In this document: in pieces, positions 53,578 to 62,103 of the stretch
Position numbering within the stretch: the stretch's first letter is position 1
Layout: each line of letters begins with the position of its first letter
Assembly: GCA_963803375.1 (NCBI GenBank)
Contig: CAWDMB010000016.1
Span: 124,001-188,000 of the forward strand
From: JAOPZW01 sp963803375
GTDB taxonomy: Bacteria; Actinomycetota; Thermoleophilia; Solirubrobacterales; Solirubrobacteraceae
Length of the DNA stretch: 64,000 bases
Reading direction: 5' to 3'
Notes under the pieces: generated by a model
What the model saw: only the letters and a program-made list of their open reading frames with translations
Told to the model about the DNA's origin: nothing
Databases searched by the model: none
Position numbers and translations under genes: made by a program

Positions 53578-56367
53578 ATGGCGGCACCGGTCGCACACGA
53601 GCCGTGGCGCGATGACGCGGCCGGGGTCGCCGCGGAGCTCGGCACCGACGTGCGTCGCGGCCTGGGGTCGGCCGAGGCGGCTGCCCGCCTTGCGCGGCAC
53701 GGGCGCAACGAGCTCCGGTCGGCCGAGGTCGTACCGGCGTGGCGGAAGTTCCTCGCCCAGTTCGCCGACCCGCTGATCTACCTCCTGATCGCCGCCGTCG
53801 TCGTGTCGGTCGTCGCGTGGGCCGTCGAGGGTGCGGACGGCGTGCCGTACGACGCCATCGTCATCGCGGTGATCATCGTCCTCAACGCCGTGCTGGGCTT
53901 CGTTCAGGAGGCGCGCGCCGAGCAGGCGGTTGCGGCGCTCCAGCGCATGGCCTCGCCCACGGCCGGCGTCGTCCGCGACGGCCGCGAGGAGCGCGTCGCA
54001 GGAGCGGACGTCGTGCCGGGCGACGTCCTGCTGCTGAGCGAGGGCGATGAGGTGAGCGCCGATGCGCGCCTGGTGCAGGCCGCTTCCCTGATGGTGGCCG
54101 AGGCGTCGCTCACCGGCGAGAGCGAGGCGGTGCTCAAGGACGTTGCGGCACTCCCCGAGCGAGCCGCGCTGGGGGACCGCGTGAACATGGTGTTCAGCGG
54201 AACGGCCGTGACGCGGGGCCGGGGCCGGGCGGTCGTGACCGCCACCGGCATGGCCACCGAGATGGGCAGCGTGGCCGGGCTCCTCGGCCGCACGCAGGAG
54301 AAACGCACGCCGCTGCAGCGCGAGGTCGCCCGGATCGGACGCGCGCTGGGGATCGCCGTGATCGTGATCGCGATCGTCGTCGTGGCTGCGATCCTGCTGA
54401 CCGCCGACATCGAGCAGGCGTCCGACGTCGTCGACGTCCTGCTGATCGGAGTGTCGTTGGCGGTGGCCGCGGTGCCGGAGGGGCTGCCGGCGATCCTGTC
54501 GGTCGTGCTCGCCCTCGGGGTGCAGCGCATGGCCCGCCGGCACGCGATCGTCAAGAAGCTGTCGTCGGTGGAGACGCTCGGGTCCGCGTCGGTGGTGTGC
54601 TCGGACAAGACCGGGACGCTGACCCAGAACGAGATGACGATCGAAAGGGTGATCACGCCCTCGGGCGAGGCGGACGTGACCGGCAGCGGCTACCGGCCGG
54701 AGGGCGAGCTGCGCGTCGACGGGCGCCCGCTCGACGATCCCGTGCTGCTCGACGAGGTCCGGTTCGTGCTCGGGGGCGGCAGCCTGGCCAATGACGCCGT
54801 GCTGCGCCACCAGGACGGCGAGTGGACGATCCAGGGCGATCCGACCGAGGCCGCCTTCCTGGTCGCGGAGGCGAAGGTCGGGGGCCTGGCCGAGGCCCTC
54901 GAATCGCGGTTCGAGCGCGTCGGTGAGATCCCGTTCACGTCCGAGCGCAAGCTCATGACCACGCTGGAGGCCGACGTCGAGCGCGACGGTGGCATCGCCG
55001 TCGTCACGAAGGGGGCGCCCGACGTACTGCTCGCGCGCTGCGCAGCCGAGCGGATCGCCGGCGACGTTCGGCCGCTGACCGACGCCCGCAGGAGCCAGAT
55101 CCTCGCGACCGTCGACCGGCTCGCCGACCTCGCCCTCCGTACGCTGGCCGTGGCGTACAGGCCGCTGGCGGACACGAGCCGGCCGCCGGAGGACGAGGCG
55201 GTCGAGCGGGAGCTCGTGTACCTCGGGATGGTCGGCATCATCGACCCGCCGCGCCCGGAGGCCAGGGTGGCGATCGCCGAGGCCGTGGCAGCGGGGGTCC
55301 GCGTGTGCATGATCACGGGCGACCACCCTCGTACCGCCGTTCGCATCGCGGGGGACCTCGGCATCACCGAGACCGGCTCGCGGGCGCTGACCGGCGCCGA
55401 CCTCGACGGCCTCGACGACGAGGGGCTGAGAGCGGCGGCGCGCGACGTCTCGATCTACGCGCGCGTGGCGCCCGCGCATAAGCTGCGGATCGTCGACGCG
55501 CTGCAGGACCGCGGGGCGATCGTCGCGATGACCGGCGACGGGGTCAACGACGCGCCCGCGTTGAAGTCGGCGGACATCGGCGTGGCGATGGGGGTGACGG
55601 GCACCGACGTGACGAAGGCGGCGGCGGACATGATCCTCGCCGACGACAACTTCGCCACGATCGTGACGGCGGTGCGGGAGGGGCGGGTCATCTTCGCGAA
55701 CATCCGCAAGTTCCTGCGCTTCCTGCTGTCGTCGAACATCGGCGAGGTCTTCACGATGCTCTTCGGAGTGCTGCTGGCGGGGGCGCTCGGCCTCCGTGAC
55801 AGCGGTGAGGCTGTGGCCGTGCCGCTGCTGGCCACGCAGATCCTGTGGATCAACCTGCTCACCGACACCGCGCCGGCGCTCGCGATGGGCGTCGACCCGC
55901 CGCCCGACGACGTGATGCGGCGCCCGCCGCGCCGGCTCACCGACCGGGTCATCGACGGCGAGATGTGGCGCGGGATCCTCTGGGTGGGCGCCGTGATGGC
56001 GGTGGTGACGCTCGTCGCGCTCGACCTTCGCCTGTCCGGAGGGCTGCTGGGCGGCTCCGGCGACATCGACGAGGCTCGCACGATGGCGTTCACCACGCTC
56101 GTGTTCGCCCAGCTCTTCAACTGCTTCAACGCCCGCTCGGATCGCACCAGCGCCCTGCGTCACCTGTTCACCAACCCGCTGCTCTGGGGAGCCGTCGCGC
56201 TCTCGGCGGGGCTGCAGGTGGCGGCGGTGCAGGTGCCGTTCCTCAACGACGCGTTCGACACGACCCCCTTGGGGGTCGGCGACTGGGCGGTGTGCATCGG
56301 GCTGGCGAGCGTCGTGCTCGTGGCCGACGAGGCCAAGAAGCTGCTCGGGCGGCGCCTGCGCCGGTAG
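53578..56367 (+). CDS. P2A-type cation (calcium) ATPase
   Basis: A 929-aa P-type ATPase of the membrane. The actuator motif LTGES is near residue 178, the membrane ion-binding motif AVPEGLPAIL near 300, the phosphorylated Asp in CSDKTGTLTQNEM near 342, the nucleotide domain KGAPDVLL near 480 and the hinge TGDGVNDAPALK near 650. A cation-ATPase N-domain opens it and about ten membrane helices are present. PEGLP and overall layout indicate the SERCA/PMCA-like group, so Ca2+ (or Mn2+) export is the inference. The ATG at 53578 is chosen by family length. Confidence 0.9.
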   Translation: MAAPVAHEPWRDDAAGVAAELGTDVRRGLGSAEAAARLARHGRNELRSAEVVPAWRKFLAQFADPLIYLLIAAVVVSVVAWAVEGADGVPYDAIVIAVIIVLNAVLGFVQEARAEQAVAALQRMASPTAGVVRDGREERVAGADVVPGDVLLLSEGDEVSADARLVQAASLMVAEASLTGESEAVLKDVAALPERAALGDRVNMVFSGTAVTRGRGRAVVTATGMATEMGSVAGLLGRTQEKRTPLQREVARIGRALGIAVIVIAIVVVAAILLTADIEQASDVVDVLLIGVSLAVAAVPEGLPAILSVVLALGVQRMARRHAIVKKLSSVETLGSASVVCSDKTGTLTQNEMTIERVITPSGEADVTGSGYRPEGELRVDGRPLDDPVLLDEVRFVLGGGSLANDAVLRHQDGEWTIQGDPTEAAFLVAEAKVGGLAEALESRFERVGEIPFTSERKLMTTLEADVERDGGIAVVTKGAPDVLLARCAAERIAGDVRPLTDARRSQILATVDRLADLALRTLAVAYRPLADTSRPPEDEAVERELVYLGMVGIIDPPRPEARVAIAEAVAAGVRVCMITGDHPRTAVRIAGDLGITETGSRALTGADLDGLDDEGLRAAARDVSIYARVAPAHKLRIVDALQDRGAIVAMTGDGVNDAPALKSADIGVAMGVTGTDVTKAAADMILADDNFATIVTAVREGRVIFANIRKFLRFLLSSNIGEVFTMLFGVLLAGALGLRDSGEAVAVPLLATQILWINLLTDTAPALAMGVDPPPDDVMRRPPRRLTDRVIDGEMWRGILWVGAVMAVVTLVALDLRLSGGLLGGSGDIDEARTMAFTTLVFAQLFNCFNARSDRTSALRHLFTNPLLWGAVALSAGLQVAAVQVPFLNDAFDTTPLGVGDWAVCIGLASVVLVADEAKKLLGRRLRR

Positions 56368-56526
56368 CCGCGCGCAACGTCGGCGCCGGTCGGTCACGGC
56401 CTCGGCGAGCTCGACTTCGTCCTCGGAGCATTGGCGAGGTATGCGGTCGCACGGGCGGCGAGGCCGGGGCTTCGCGCGCTCGCGCGCGCTCCGAACGCTC
56501 GGCCCGGGCGTGCCAGAATCGCTCGG

Positions 56527-57300
56527 ATGGCTCGGCGCCTGAGGAGCCCGCGGACGCCATCGACGTCGCTCGAGGAGCAGCACACGCCACGCGCCGTGCG
56601 CGCGCGGCTGGGGCGACGGCCGTCCGTCAGCTACCTGCGCGACTTCATCTACGGCGGCGTCGACGGGGCGGTCACGACGTTCGCGGTCGTCGCCGGCGTG
56701 GCGGGAGCCGACCTCGACGAGACCGTGGTGATCATCCTCGGGGGCGCCAACCTCATCGCCGACGGGTTCAGCATGGCCGTCAGCAACTTCCTCGGCTCCC
56801 GCGCCGAGCGCCAGCAGCGCGAACGCGCCCGCCGCGCGGAGGAGCGCGAGATCCGCCTCGTCCCCGACGGCGAGCGCGAGGAGGTCCGCCAGATCTTCGC
56901 GGCCAAGGGATTCGAGGGACGGGATCTCGAGCGAGTCGTCGACGTGATCACCTCCGACGAGGACCGCTGGGCGGACACGATGATGAGCGAGGAGCTCGGG
57001 TTCGCCGCGACCGCGCGCAACGAGTTTCGCGCCGCGTTCGCCACGCTGGCCGCCTTCGTGACGATCGGCTTCCTGCCGCTGATCGCGTTCGTCTACGAGC
57101 TCGCCGCGCCCGGACACCTCGATCACGCGTTCGCGTGGAGCGCGCTGATGACGGCCGTCGCCTTCCTCGCGGTGGGCGCCCTGAAGGCCCGCTTCGTCGA
57201 CCAGTCCTGGTGGCGATCGGCGCTTGAGACCCTCGTCGTCGGCGGACTCGCTGCCGCGCTGGCCTACGCCGCCGGTGCGCTCCTGCAGTCCGTGGCTTGA
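56527..57300 (+). CDS. VIT1/CCC1-family iron/manganese transporter
   Basis: A 257-aa membrane protein with the family opening YLRDFIYGGVDGAVTTFAVV and LIADGFSMAVSNFLGSRAER, a cytoplasmic acidic/basic helical domain in the middle (ERARRAEEREIRLVPDGERE) that binds metal in VIT1, then three further hydrophobic segments. It would move Fe2+ or Mn2+ out of the cytoplasm. It follows the P2A ATPase on the same strand, 159 bp away. The ATG at 56527 is used; a TTG at 56431 would add a basic tail. Confidence 0.87.
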   Translation: MARRLRSPRTPSTSLEEQHTPRAVRARLGRRPSVSYLRDFIYGGVDGAVTTFAVVAGVAGADLDETVVIILGGANLIADGFSMAVSNFLGSRAERQQRERARRAEEREIRLVPDGEREEVRQIFAAKGFEGRDLERVVDVITSDEDRWADTMMSEELGFAATARNEFRAAFATLAAFVTIGFLPLIAFVYELAAPGHLDHAFAWSALMTAVAFLAVGALKARFVDQSWWRSALETLVVGGLAAALAYAAGALLQSVA

Positions 57301-57330
57301 CCACTGCGACGGGCCGACCTCCGCGCCCTC

Positions 57331-58251
57331 TCAGGTGACCGGCGGCGGCGTCCCCTCGGCGCTCGCGGGGAGCGCCGGGTCCCACCCGCACACCGCGCAG
57401 GCGTGGCTGAATGCCGAGCGCGCGAAATCCAGCGCGGCGGCGTGCGGCTCGGCGCTCGCGCCGACGTCGTCCCAGTCCAGGATGTACTCGCCCAGCGCCG
57501 CCTCCCAGCGGGCCGTCGCGGGTGAGAGCGTCTCCTCGGCGAATCCGTCCGGCGCCGGGTGCGCGTAGGCGTAGAACGCCGCCCGGCCGTAGCGCGCGTC
57601 GCCCGGCCACCAGCCCACGGCGACCTCCTGCGCGTCCATGGCGTTGCGCATGATGAAGTCATCCGACGGGGGATCGGCCGGCAGGCCCGAGAAGAGGCCG
57701 ACCGCGAGGTCGAACGAGCCCCACCACGCGTTGACCGGCGTCGAGCGCCCGCGATACGGCGCGCGGAACGCGCCAAGGACGAGCGCGGCGCGCGTCGCGG
57801 CGGCGAAGTAGGACGCGACCTGACCGCGGTCATAGCGCGCGTGCACCTCGTCCTCGTCGAGCGGCACGCTCCACGGCACCTCCTGCGGCGTCGGGTCGAT
57901 CTCGACGGCGCCGGCCAGGCTGCGGACGGCATCCAGCAGGTCGCGCGTGACCGCGCCGACCGCGCGGTCCGGCTCGAGCGCGACGCGCCGCGCGCGCCCG
58001 TCGCTGTGCTCGGCGACCCCCTCGTGGGCGTGCAGGTCGAGCGCAACGACGAGCGCTCCCGAGCCGTCTGGCGTCGGCAGCGGGGCCGTCTCCCAGCCGC
58101 GCGCGGTCAGCCGCAGCGCGGCGTGCTGGAGGTGCGGCTCGGGTGGCGCGATCGTCGCCGCCAGCTTGCCGAGGACCTGGGTGTGCGCGTGGAGCGTGTC
58201 GCACGTCGCGCTCCAGTCCTCGTAATCGACCGTCGGCCAGTTCGACGACAT
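57331..58251 (-). CDS. DUF5996 family protein
   Basis: A 306-aa soluble protein. WPTVDYEDWSATCDTLHAHT and QVLGKLA open it; WWGSFDLAVGLFSGLPADPP, EVAVGWWPGD and AFYAYAHPAP follow. These are the signatures of the uncharacterised DUF5996 family. Function unknown. It converges on the VIT gene with a 30-bp gap. Confidence 0.8.
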   Translation of the reverse strand: MSSNWPTVDYEDWSATCDTLHAHTQVLGKLAATIAPPEPHLQHAALRLTARGWETAPLPTPDGSGALVVALDLHAHEGVAEHSDGRARRVALEPDRAVGAVTRDLLDAVRSLAGAVEIDPTPQEVPWSVPLDEDEVHARYDRGQVASYFAAATRAALVLGAFRAPYRGRSTPVNAWWGSFDLAVGLFSGLPADPPSDDFIMRNAMDAQEVAVGWWPGDARYGRAAFYAYAHPAPDGFAEETLSPATARWEAALGEYILDWDDVGASAEPHAAALDFARSAFSHACAVCGWDPALPASAEGTPPPVT

Positions 58252-58279
58252 GGCCGCACGCTACCGACGTCGTCGCTGT

Positions 58280-59248
58280 CTAGTCAGGTGGCGGCGGGGT
58301 CGGCACATCGCCGAGGCCGGTGCGAAACCCCTCACGGACGCTCGCATGGCGCGGCGTCCAACCGAGCTCGCGCTTGGCCTTGGCGTTCGACGCGCCGCGG
58401 ATCTGGGTCATCATCGACACACCGACCTCACCGACGGCGATCCGACCGAGCCATACCGGGACGCGTCGCGGCGGCTTGGCGCCCACGGCCCGCGCGAGCT
58501 CGGGCAGCCACTCGGACATGGGAGCCGGCTCGTCGTCGACGACGTTGTAGGCGCCCGGCGCTCCGCGATCGATCGCGCAGACGGTCGCGGCGGCGGCGTC
58601 GTCGACATGGATGAACGACCACACGCCCGCGCCGGTGCCGACGATCGGGAACCGCCGCCTTCGAACGCTGGCCACGATGTCACCGTCGTCCGCGATGCCC
58701 GTTCCCGGTCCGTAGAGGTTGCCGTACCGCAGCGCGAGCCCCTCGATCCCGGTTGCGCCGATCACCGCGGCTTCGAGCCGGCGGATCGCCGCCAGCGATT
58801 CGACCTGGTTGGCGGGCGGGTCGGGATCGAGCGGATCCTCCTCGGTCTTGAGGCCGGTCCCGGTCCGGGCGTAGTTCCAGTTGCCGTAGCTCTGCGCGAT
58901 GAACCGCCGCGAACCGGCGGCCCGGGCCCCTTCGAGCAGGTGATCGGTGCCCTCGGTCCGCAGCCGGTTGGTGAGCGCGAACTCCTTGTCGAACCGCTTG
59001 AAGCTCTTCGCACCGGCGAGGCTCGTCAACTGATGGATGACGACCTCCGGCTCGGCCCGCCGCAGCGCCTCGACCACGGCCTCGCGGTCCAACGCGTCGA
59101 CGACCACGGCCTGCGCTCCCAGCGCGTTCAGCGAAGCGGTCTTCGGGGCCGACCGCGTCATCGCGACGACCTCGTGACCAGCGGCGACGAGCTGCGGCAC
59201 CAGGCGGTTGCCAAGCGCGCCGCTCGCACCGGCGACGAACACCTTCAT
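58280..59248 (-). CDS. NAD-dependent epimerase/dehydratase family protein
   Basis: A 322-aa extended-SDR protein with Rossmann loop VFVAGASGALGNRLVPQLVA, FIAQSYGNWNYA and LALRYGNLYGPGTG. The usual catalytic Tyr-x3-Lys is not seen where expected (QVESLAAIRRLE), so this branch may bind a nucleotide without classical SDR catalysis. GAGGAG precedes the ATG at 59248. One copy of the 28-bp repeat lies 15 bases upstream of the start. Confidence 0.82.
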   Translation of the reverse strand: MKVFVAGASGALGNRLVPQLVAAGHEVVAMTRSAPKTASLNALGAQAVVVDALDREAVVEALRRAEPEVVIHQLTSLAGAKSFKRFDKEFALTNRLRTEGTDHLLEGARAAGSRRFIAQSYGNWNYARTGTGLKTEEDPLDPDPPANQVESLAAIRRLEAAVIGATGIEGLALRYGNLYGPGTGIADDGDIVASVRRRRFPIVGTGAGVWSFIHVDDAAAATVCAIDRGAPGAYNVVDDEPAPMSEWLPELARAVGAKPPRRVPVWLGRIAVGEVGVSMMTQIRGASNAKAKRELGWTPRHASVREGFRTGLGDVPTPPPPD

Positions 59249-59718
59249 CTCGTTCTCCTCGAGGTCGGGTTCTGTGGAAGCCGACGAACCCGCCCCCACC
59301 GAGGTGACCGGCCGTGTCGGACCCCGCAAGCTACGGTCGCGAGAGCGGGCACGCGCACATCATCCACGGCCCGTCGCTGATTGCCCGCGGGCGTGGATGG
59401 CGCTCGTGGTTGGCTGACGCCGCGTTTTCGGGCGGGTGGTGCCCGGCATGCGCCGCCCGGGTCCGATCCGTCCCGTCTCGGCGCAGCCGTGGTCCCGTCG
59501 GTCAAGACCACCGTGCCGTCGTCCGGTGGCCCTCGGTATGGTCGCGCCGTGGAGCGGGCGTCTCCTCAGGCCGGATTGGGCGGTGGCGCGTCGTCCGCGA
59601 CGAGCCCGCGTCCCGGCCGCCGCCACCGCGTCGGCCGACGCCACCGGCCGCGTCGACGCCCGCTCCTGCGCGGCGGTTGCCGGCGCTCGCCGCGTCCCGG
59701 TCTTCACGGGGTGACCCG
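59249..59718. other. 470-bp upstream region of the membrane-protein pair
   Basis: Divergent region between the epimerase gene and the first membrane protein. It contains the first 28-bp repeat copy. The remainder is GC-rich and reads as arginine/proline-rich sequence in every frame, so I see no gene. Confidence 0.45.
59263..59290. repeat. 28-bp direct repeat, copy 1
   Basis: Identical over 28 bases to 61856-61883. It contains GGTTC-N13-GAACC, an imperfect inverted repeat; in this copy the arms extend to GGGTTC/GAACCC. The two copies bracket the membrane-protein pair. It may be a regulator site, since both copies lie upstream of outward-facing oxidoreductase genes, or the footprint of a mobile cassette. 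Confidence 0.7.
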
Positions 59719-60462
59719 GTGATCCCCCCGATCGCCGAGCTCGTCCTCGAGTTCGACAGCGGGGGCTCGCTCGACACGGCGTCCTCGCGTGCCGGGCTGA
59801 TCGTGCTCGGGACGTTGCTGGTGTCGTTCCTGTTCATCCGCACGAGCGCGCGGTTGATGCGAAGCCCGCGGGTGCCGTGGTGGCCGGGGAGCGTGACGAC
59901 CGAGGGTGGGCTGCACGTCCATCACCTGGTGTTCGGGATCGTGCTGCTGCTGGGCATGGGGTTCGCGTTGGCGCTGCAGCCCGACAGCCCGTGGCTGGAG
60001 ATCGTCGCCGCGGGCTTCGGCGTCGGCGCCGGGCTGACGCTCGACGAGTACGCGCTGTGGCTGCATCTCGAGGACGTCTATTGGGCCGAGGAGGGCCGCC
60101 GGTCGGTCGACGCCGTCGTCATCGCCACCCTGCTCGGCGGGCTGCTGCTGATGGGCTTCCTGCCCTTCTCGACCGACTCGGGCACGGTGACGATCGTCGT
60201 CACGACGCTCGTGGTCGTGGCGATCGCGATCGTGGCGGTGCTCAAGGGCAAGGTCGTGCTCGGCGTCGCCGGGGTGCTGGTGCCGATCGTCGGCGTCGTC
60301 GGCGCGATCCGCCTGGCCAAGCCGGACTCGCCGTGGGCGCGCCGGCGCTACGCGCCGGGCAGCGGCAAGCTCGGCCGAGCGACCCGGCGCTACGAGCGCC
60401 ACGCGCGCCGCTACCGGCGCTTTCAGGACCGCATCGCGGGCGCGCCGGCGCAACGCGAATGA
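59719..60462 (+). CDS. membrane protein with HVHH/DE motif, first of a related pair
   Basis: I do not recognise a named family. The 247-aa protein has about five to six hydrophobic segments and a basic C-terminal tail. Polar residues are set in membrane-rich sequence: LHVHHLVFG (65-73), TLDEYALWL (Asp109-Glu110) and EDVYWAEE (118-125). The next gene's protein has the same residues at the same spacing with a constant offset of six. Buried His and acidic residues suggest a metal site or proton path. The GTG at 59719 is used; no ATG lies close by. Confidence 0.65.
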   Translation: MIPPIAELVLEFDSGGSLDTASSRAGLIVLGTLLVSFLFIRTSARLMRSPRVPWWPGSVTTEGGLHVHHLVFGIVLLLGMGFALALQPDSPWLEIVAAGFGVGAGLTLDEYALWLHLEDVYWAEEGRRSVDAVVIATLLGGLLLMGFLPFSTDSGTVTIVVTTLVVVAIAIVAVLKGKVVLGVAGVLVPIVGVVGAIRLAKPDSPWARRRYAPGSGKLGRATRRYERHARRYRRFQDRIAGAPAQRE

Positions 60463-60608
60463 CCGCGACCGACCACGGCGATTGCGCGCGCCGCGTCGAC
60501 TGCGCCGCCGGTGGCGGACAGCCGCGCGCGCCCGGCGCCCGCGACGGCGCCGGCGCGCCCCACTCCTGGTCGATGGACCCGCCGGCCGTGTCCTGGTAGC
60601 GTCGGCTC

Positions 60609-61796
60609 GTGGAGGGCTCGCGCCGGGAGCTCGGTAAGCGCGTCGGGGTGGGGCTTCAGCGGCGGCGGGCTTGTGGATCGGAATTCCGCGCCCGCGCGAT
60701 CCGCAGCGTCGATATCGGCCCGATCCAGGACACCTTCCTGATCTCGGCCGTGACGATGATCATCGTCATCCGGCTGCAGCTGTGGGCGACCAACTACCCG
60801 CAGCTCGGCGGTGGAAGGCTGCACATCGCCCACCTCCTGTGGGGCGGGCTGTTCATGCTGATCGCGATCGGGCTGCTGCTGTCGTTCCTGGGCCGCAGCT
60901 GGCGGCGGCCGGCGGCGGTGGTCGGCGGAGTCGGCTTCGGCTTCTTCATCGACGAGCTGGGGAAGTTCGTCACGTCCGACAACGACTACTTCTTCGAGCC
61001 GACCGCGACGATCATCTACATCGTCTTCGTCCTGCTGTACTTCGCCACGCGCTGGATGCAGACCCGGCGCGGGTTCTCCGAGCCCGAGAACCTCTTCAAC
61101 GCCATCGACCTGTACGCCGAGGCGGCCCGCGGGGAATTCGGCGAGCGCGACAGGGAGCGGGTGCTGGGGCTCCTCGACGGGGCGGGCAACGGCCCGCTGG
61201 TCGAGCCCCTGCGCGCGCTCGTCCGAGAGACGGCGGTGATCGCTCCCCGGGCGCCCGGGCGCGTGCGCCGCGCCTGGGAGCGCCTCAGGGCCTGGTGCTC
61301 CTGGCTCGTCGAGCGGCGCGCGTTCCAACGCGTGCTGGTGTGGGGGTTCGCCGGGTGGGCCGCGTTGACGTTGCTCTCGGTGCTCGTGCTCGTCACCGCG
61401 CTCGGCCTCAGGCTCGGCGGCGCGGAGGCCGATTTCCGCTCGGACGCGCTCGATCACCTCCGCGTCGCCAACCTGGCTTCGCTGGTCTCCTCGGCGGTCG
61501 CGGCCTGGTTCGTGACCGTCGGAATCGTGAGGCTGCGCCGCGGCGACCGCCTCGGCGGTTATCGCATGCTCGACCGCGCGATGCTCGTTCAGATCTTCAT
61601 CACGCAGGTCTTCATCTTCGTCGAGTCGTCCTTCAGCGCGATCACCGGCCTGCTCGTCTCGATCGTGCTGCTCGTGACCGTCCGCTTCTTGGAGCGCCGC
61701 GAACGCGAGACCCAGGAGGTCGGGGAGCCCGCGAGCCGCTTGCCACGGGCTCGCGCCGAGGCGCCCGCCGCGCCGGTCGCCACCGGCGGCGGCTGA
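60609..61796 (+). CDS. membrane protein with HIAH/DE motif, second of a related pair
   Basis: A 395-aa protein whose N-terminal half matches the upstream gene's protein: LHIAHLLWG (71-79), FFIDELGKF with Asp115-Glu116, and DNDYFFEP (124-131). A soluble, charged middle segment (LYAEAARGEFGERDRERVLG) and three more hydrophobic stretches follow, ending in an alanine/proline-rich tail. GTG 60609 is the longest start; the conserved part begins near residue 40, so the true start may be later. It lies 146 bp after the first gene and is probably co-transcribed. Confidence 0.65.
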   Translation: MEGSRRELGKRVGVGLQRRRACGSEFRARAIRSVDIGPIQDTFLISAVTMIIVIRLQLWATNYPQLGGGRLHIAHLLWGGLFMLIAIGLLLSFLGRSWRRPAAVVGGVGFGFFIDELGKFVTSDNDYFFEPTATIIYIVFVLLYFATRWMQTRRGFSEPENLFNAIDLYAEAARGEFGERDRERVLGLLDGAGNGPLVEPLRALVRETAVIAPRAPGRVRRAWERLRAWCSWLVERRAFQRVLVWGFAGWAALTLLSVLVLVTALGLRLGGAEADFRSDALDHLRVANLASLVSSAVAAWFVTVGIVRLRRGDRLGGYRMLDRAMLVQIFITQVFIFVESSFSAITGLLVSIVLLVTVRFLERRERETQEVGEPASRLPRARAEAPAAPVATGGG

Positions 61797-62103
61797 GCGG
61801 CACCGTCGGTCGGTGGGCCGGTTTCGCGGGCGACGGCCGCCGACGAGCGGCGCCTGGTCGGGTTCTGTGGAAGCCGACGAACCGGCGATCGATCCTGCGA
61901 GTGCCGCGAGACCCAACGAGGAGCGCATCCACGCCAATCCCGGCCGAGGAACTCGACTTCCCGGGCGTACTCATCCGGGGTTGGCCTCGCGCTTTGAGGG
62001 AAGCCATGGGACCGACCCCCCACGTTGGAGCGCGAACATCGGGACTCACAGGATTCCCGGCGGCGGCGGCCGTCACCCCAACCACGCCCGAATTCGACGT
62101 GAG
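61797..62103. other. 307-bp region before the flavin monooxygenase
   Basis: It holds the second 28-bp repeat copy near its left end and no recognisable gene. The plus-strand frame of the monooxygenase stays open through it but reads as low-complexity polar sequence, which is why the GTG at 62104 is preferred as start. Confidence 0.45.
61856..61883. repeat. 28-bp direct repeat, copy 2
   Basis: Identical to copy 1 and in the same orientation, 2.6 kb away, just after the second membrane-protein gene. Flanking bases differ from copy 1 on both sides, so the identity is limited to these 28 bases. Confidence 0.7.

Noticed and set aside
53422..57126. A 1234-codon open frame on the minus strand
   Set aside because: It is antisense to the P2A ATPase and VIT transporter genes, both of which carry full motif sets.
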